Positions 60,645 to 64,000 of a stretch of 64,000 nt of DNA are shown here, piece by piece (the first letter of the stretch is position 1; each line of letters starts with the position of its first letter). Position numbers and translations under genes: made by a program. The DNA comes from Chloroflexi bacterium bin125 (GTDB lineage Bacteria > Chloroflexota > Dehalococcoidia > Bin125), in contig MPNM01000002.1 of assembly GCA_002239025.1 (NCBI GenBank), positions 186,001 to 250,000 on the forward strand. The letters run 5' to 3'. The notes under the pieces were generated by a model. It worked only from the letters and a program-made list of their open reading frames with translations, made no database searches and was not told where the DNA came from.

Positions 60645-61754
60645 GTGCCCGGCGAAACCGACTTCTACTCTCGAATCATCGAAATCGCCGAGCATGACGA
60701 TGTCTACGAGTTCATGTTCGCCCAGGGAATCACCGACGGCCTGCCTGTCATCCCGCCCACCCGCGAGCGTGTCGACCGAATGCTCGGCTGCGCTCCAGAG
60801 CACTGGAGCGATCCCCAGAAGATCGTCGCGACGCTACCTCCCAACAATGCGCCGATGAGCGTCGAGAAGGCAGCCATCAACGCAGTCATGGCTGGCTGCA
60901 GTCCCGAGTTCTTCCCCACGGTCCTGGCTTCCGTCGAAGCCGCCGCCGGAGGGCAGTTTCCCCTGCACGGGTCAATCGCCACGACGGCCGGACTCGCGCC
61001 GATGATGTTGGTCAACGGACCAGTCCGTGAACAGATCGGCATGAACTGGGGACTCAACGCCCTTGGTCAGGGCAATCGAGCAAACTCGACCCTCGGACGC
61101 GCCCTCCGGCTGATGCTGCGCAACATCGGCGGAGCCGTGCCCGGCGAGATCGAACAGGCCATCCAGGGCGGCGGCCACAAGTGGACACTCAGTTATGCGG
61201 AGGACGAGGACTACTCGCCCTGGGAACCATTCCACGTCGAGCATGGCTACGAACCCGACGACAGCGTCGTCTCCTTAGTCCCGATCACTGGCGGTCCGAG
61301 AGTCTGCATCGATCAGACCAGCCGCAACGGGCGAGCGCTGACCGGCTCAATCGCGATGGCTTTCCAGCAAGTGCTCAAGCCGCGAGGTCAGGTCTCCCCC
61401 ACGATGTTCGTGATCAGTCCCGAACACGCCGATGTCTATCGGGCCGACGGCTGGTCAAAGGACAACATCCGCGAGGCGATCATGGAGTTTACCGCGCTCC
61501 CGCTCCGTGAGCGTCTGGCCACGCCAAGCATGGGCGGCGGCATCAACGAGTACCTGCCCGAACAGCACGGTCTGACCGAACAGCAGCTCGACATGCCCAT
61601 GTCGAAGGTGGCTGATCCCTCGTTCATTCAGATCACCGTCGCCGGCAGCCACGCCGGCAAGTGGACCAGCATCTATCAGGGCATCTTCGGCGACGGCAAT
61701 CCTGCAGCGCCTCCACCTACGTTTGTTCCCCCGTCCGCTCTCGTTCGTTCATGA
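60645..61754 (+). CDS. Uncharacterised paralog B of the selenoprotein cluster
   Basis: A 369-aa protein made of the same domain as the C-terminal part of 58221, without the thioredoxin part. Shared motifs: ITDGLPVIPPTRERV (residues 29-43), PPNNAPMSVEKAAINAVMAG, VNGPVREQIGMNWGLNALGQ, GNRANSTLGRALRL, EDYSPWEPFHVEHG, GGPRVCID, SPEHADVYRADGWSKDN. No signal peptide. The start is a GTG at 60645 with AAGG 7 nt upstream. No invariant Cys is shared by all three paralogs, so they may bind a substrate acted on by the selenoprotein rather than do thiol chemistry themselves (inference). Confidence 0.85.
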   Translation: MPGETDFYSRIIEIAEHDDVYEFMFAQGITDGLPVIPPTRERVDRMLGCAPEHWSDPQKIVATLPPNNAPMSVEKAAINAVMAGCSPEFFPTVLASVEAAAGGQFPLHGSIATTAGLAPMMLVNGPVREQIGMNWGLNALGQGNRANSTLGRALRLMLRNIGGAVPGEIEQAIQGGGHKWTLSYAEDEDYSPWEPFHVEHGYEPDDSVVSLVPITGGPRVCIDQTSRNGRALTGSIAMAFQQVLKPRGQVSPTMFVISPEHADVYRADGWSKDNIREAIMEFTALPLRERLATPSMGGGINEYLPEQHGLTEQQLDMPMSKVADPSFIQITVAGSHAGKWTSIYQGIFGDGNPAAPPPTFVPPSALVRS

Positions 61755-62842
61755 TCAACTTTGGCTCGCGCACCATTGATGTCACCGACCACGACGACAT
61801 CTACGAATTCCTCTTCGACCAACGCGTGACCGACGGCCTGCCGGTCGTCCCTCCAACCCGCCAGCGCGTGGAGCGGATGTTGGCTGCCACTGTTCGCTCG
61901 CCTGAGCAGGTGATCGGCAAGATCCCGCCAAACTACGCGCCCGCCACGGTCGAGAAGATCGCCATCAACGCCGTCATGGCCGGAGCATCGCCAATGTTCT
62001 TGCCGCTCATCATTGCTGCTGTCGGCGCCGCAGCCGGCGGACAGTTTCCTCTGCACGGGACGATTGCCAGCACCGACGGCATTTCCCCCATGGTCATTGT
62101 CAATGGACCAGTTCGCGAGCAGATAGGGATGAACTGGGGTCTCAACGCGCTGGGACAGGGCAATCGTGCCAACATGACCATCGGCCGTGCTCTGCGGCTG
62201 GTCTTGCGCAACATCGGCGGCGCTCGAGAGGGCGAGATCGACCAGACCGTCCAGGGCGGCGCCCACAAGTTCACGCTGACCTTTGCCGAGCACGAGGATG
62301 CCTCGCCCTGGCAACCGCTGCACGTTGAGCACGGATACCAGCCCGACGAGAGCGTCGTCACGTTGTTGCCCGTGATCGGCGGACCTCGAGTCTGCGTCGA
62401 CGAGTACAGCCGTACAGCAAGAGCGCTCGTCGGCTCCCTGGCGATGGGATTTGACTGCATCTTCAGCCCCAATGGGCAGATCGGCCCGTCCATGCTCGTG
62501 ATCAGTCCCGAGCATGCCGGTGTCTTTCGCCAAGACGGTTGGTCCAAAGCCAATGTCCGCGAATCGATAGTGGAACTCACAGCGCGACCTATCCGCGATC
62601 GTCTCGCCACCGACCGAGTCGGTGGAGGCATCACCCAAGCCACACTCGAGCGAGAAGGCATCACCGAAGCGGACCTCGATCGCCCGATGTCGAAGGTCGC
62701 CCATCCGTCCCACATCCAGATAGCCGTCGCCGGATCGACCGCCGGAAAGCGCACCGGAATCTACCCGGGAATCGTCCGCAGGATGGACCCTGAGCACATG
62801 GACGACTTCACTCCAGTTTCCGCACGAATCGATCCGTTGTGA
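61751..62842 (+). CDS. Uncharacterised paralog C of the selenoprotein cluster
   Basis: A 363-aa protein, closest by eye to paralog B: VTDGLPVVPPTRQRVERMLA, PPNYAPATVEKIAINAVMAG, VNGPVREQIGMNWGLNALGQ, GNRANMTIGRALRLVLRNIG, EDASPWQPLHVEHGYQPDES, GGPRVCVDEYSR, SPEHAGVFRQDGWSKANVRE, and the PMSKVAHPSHIQIAVAGS segment near the end. The ATG at 61751 overlaps the stop of B (ATGA), so B and C are translationally coupled and probably made in equal amounts, perhaps as a heteromer. A longer frame from 61661 lies inside B. Confidence 0.87.
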   Translation: MINFGSRTIDVTDHDDIYEFLFDQRVTDGLPVVPPTRQRVERMLAATVRSPEQVIGKIPPNYAPATVEKIAINAVMAGASPMFLPLIIAAVGAAAGGQFPLHGTIASTDGISPMVIVNGPVREQIGMNWGLNALGQGNRANMTIGRALRLVLRNIGGAREGEIDQTVQGGAHKFTLTFAEHEDASPWQPLHVEHGYQPDESVVTLLPVIGGPRVCVDEYSRTARALVGSLAMGFDCIFSPNGQIGPSMLVISPEHAGVFRQDGWSKANVRESIVELTARPIRDRLATDRVGGGITQATLEREGITEADLDRPMSKVAHPSHIQIAVAGSTAGKRTGIYPGIVRRMDPEHMDDFTPVSARIDPL

Positions 62843-63474
62843 CCTTGCCCCGTGTCGAACCCGCCCGGCTCGACAACCTGCGGGAACATCTCGCAACACA
62901 GCCTCGCGTGACCATCGAGATCGGTGAGCGGCAGCTCGAATTCATGACCCGGCACGGACTATTTTCCGCCCGAGCGCTCGATGAGGGCACCGCTCTACTG
63001 CTCCGAGAACTCGAGCAGCTTTCGCCGTTGCCACGAATCCTCGACCTTGGTTGCGGTTACGGTGCAATAGGACTGACCCTGGCCGCTCGATGGCCAGAAT
63101 CGAAGATCGAAATGGTCGACACAGACATCCGCGCCGTTGAGGCCGCAAACGACAACGCGGCTCGAAACCGTCTGGACAACGCCACGGCGACGCTCAGCGA
63201 CGGCATTCGCGACCTACCTCGCCAGGCGATCGGAACGTACGAACTCGTAGTCTCCAACCTGCCCGCACAGGCCGGGAACGACGCCCTCGATCAGCTATTG
63301 CTCGAGGCACACGATGCCCTCAGTGACGGCGGCTCGCTAGTCGTCGTCGCAGTCAACGGACTGCGCCGTTACCTGCAACGACGCCTGACACTGATCTTCG
63401 GAGCCGGTCGGGTCGCCAAAGTTCATCAGGGACCGCGACACACAGTACTCGAAGCGGCGAAACTATCCACATGA
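62839..63474 (+). CDS. RsmC-like class I SAM methyltransferase
   Basis: A 211-aa protein with FMTRHGLFSARALDEGTALL (as in RsmC/MTS proteins), SAM motif ILDLGCGYGAIGLTLAARWP, acidic MVDTDIRAVEAAN, and motif IV VVSNLPAQAGND (N-L-P-A instead of the N-P-P-[FY] of amino-group methylases). The changed motif IV makes target assignment (16S rRNA guanine N2 or other) uncertain. A GTG start overlaps the stop of paralog C by 4 nt, and its own stop overlaps the MFS gene. Confidence 0.85.
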   Translation: MTLPRVEPARLDNLREHLATQPRVTIEIGERQLEFMTRHGLFSARALDEGTALLLRELEQLSPLPRILDLGCGYGAIGLTLAARWPESKIEMVDTDIRAVEAANDNAARNRLDNATATLSDGIRDLPRQAIGTYELVVSNLPAQAGNDALDQLLLEAHDALSDGGSLVVVAVNGLRRYLQRRLTLIFGAGRVAKVHQGPRHTVLEAAKLST

Positions 63475-64000
63475 GCGCACAGTCGCCACCAACGCGACCC
63501 GGCATGACGGAACCGCTGAGAATACGAGAGTTTCGACTGCTCTTGACCGGCTTCATCGTCGGTCAGTCGATGATGCCGCTGCAGTTCGTCGCGTCAATCG
63601 CCTGGATTCAGTTCGTCGCCGACGACAGCGTCGAGATCATCATGGTCGGCGCAATCGGCACGATTCGCGGCATAGGGATGATCGGCTTCGGTCTGTTCGG
63701 CGGAGCGCTCGCCGACCGTTTCGACCGCCGCCGGCTGCTGATGGTCACTCAGGCGATTGCATTTGTCTCCAACATTCTCATTGCAGTCGTCATGTGGACT
63801 GGTTCAGGCACCTCCACGGACATCATCCTCTTCTTTGCGCTGACCATCATCGCCTCATCGGCCCATGCAATCGACGGACCCACAAGAAACGCAATCACCC
63901 CAGAAATCCTGGGACCGCGACTGACCCCGGCGGGCATCGCTCTGAACTCGGCCGCGATGCAATTCGCCATGCCGATTGCGATCTTCGCCTCCGGCCTGAT
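63471..64000 (+). CDS. MFS transporter, 3'-truncated by window edge
   Basis: The first 176 residues of a major-facilitator protein, running off the window. Transmembrane helices: about 24-48 (LLLTGFIVGQSMMPLQFVAS), 57-80 (IIMVGAIGTIRGIGMIGFGL), then the MFS motif A loop GGALADRFDRRRLLMVTQ, 98-118 (AIAFVSNILIAVVMW) and 122-140. A conserved-type SSAHAIDGPTRNAITPEIL loop resembles MFS_3/enterobactin-exporter-like carriers. The ATG overlaps the methyltransferase stop. Exporter substrate unknown; linkage to the selenoprotein operon is by overlap only. Confidence 0.88.
   Translation, partial: MSAQSPPTRPGMTEPLRIREFRLLLTGFIVGQSMMPLQFVASIAWIQFVADDSVEIIMVGAIGTIRGIGMIGFGLFGGALADRFDRRRLLMVTQAIAFVSNILIAVVMWTGSGTSTDIILFFALTIIASSAHAIDGPTRNAITPEILGPRLTPAGIALNSAAMQFAMPIAIFASGL

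Noticed and set aside
61661-61750. 30-codon N-terminal extension of paralog C
   Set aside because: It lies wholly inside paralog B; the ATG at 61751 overlapping B's stop fits the family's N-terminus.
61676-62899. 407-codon minus-strand frame opposite paralog C
   Set aside because: Shadow of the conserved plus-strand paralog; composition and lack of motifs argue against a gene.

Overview
The window is a continuous, gene-dense, high-GC (about 60%) bacterial chromosome segment. There is no plasmid, phage or insertion-sequence backbone. The gene content is mostly core: pheT, rplT-rpmI-infC, thrS, lepA, rsmA-ispE, rnc-smc-ftsY, dinB, lipA-lipB, a homodimeric-type pyruvate dehydrogenase, and a large Alu-containing SRP RNA. 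Together with many small zinc-ribbon and Ser/Glu-rich surface proteins, a CIRCE element and frequent intergenic palindromic repeats, this suggests a Chloroflexota lineage. That placement is inference; no 16S rRNA gene is present.

Layout. 1-8.6 kb: the 3' part of pheT, then a CIRCE-controlled unknown gene. Convergent to these runs tRNA-Val - thrS - accC - accB - infC - rpmI - rplT, a classical thrS-infC-rpmI-rplT block with biotin carboxylase and BCCP inserted. 8.9-13.5 kb: tRNA-Lys, tRNA-Leu, two peptide-ABC ATPases and lepA. 13.6-24.2 kb: an unknown acidic-tailed protein, SRP RNA, rsmA-ispE-membrane protein, a PHP phosphoesterase, an exonuclease-DinG fusion, small enzymes, and a CCA-adding enzyme. 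24.2-31.1 kb: rnc-smc-esterase-ftsY and a membrane-anchored YceI protein. 31.4-43.6 kb: dinB and many small enzymes (HAD, cupins, NUDIX, ferritin-like, malic enzyme, SDR, hydrolase, glycosidase-like). 43.7-49.5 kb: a serine-palmitoyltransferase-like enzyme next to an NAD-dependent epimerase, a LysM protein, and lipB-lipA. 49.6-56.1 kb: aceE-aceF-lpd and a dihydropteroate-synthase-like gene. 56.1-64 kb: a redox-flavoured region.

The most interesting part is 58.2-62.8 kb. A gene reads in one frame through an in-frame TGA at 60270-60272 (59991-60521). The TGA is followed by Gly-Ser-Cys, giving the motif Sec-Gly-Ser-Cys of the UGSC selenoprotein family, and a bacterial-SECIS-like hairpin lies 20 nt downstream. 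It is flanked by three paralogous genes of a protein family I cannot assign. The first paralog carries an N-terminal thioredoxin-like CxxC domain. The last two are translationally coupled to each other and to a methyltransferase and an MFS transporter. I infer a selenium/thiol-dependent multi-component system of unknown substrate. A thioredoxin-TPR protein (CnoX/YbbN type) and a small membrane protein lie just upstream.

Gene expression features: several first genes of transcription units have a TAnnnT box 6-8 nt before the start codon, consistent with leaderless mRNAs. infC appears to use a non-AUG start. Intergenic regions carry at least four families of palindromic repeats, one of which shows compensatory stem changes between copies.
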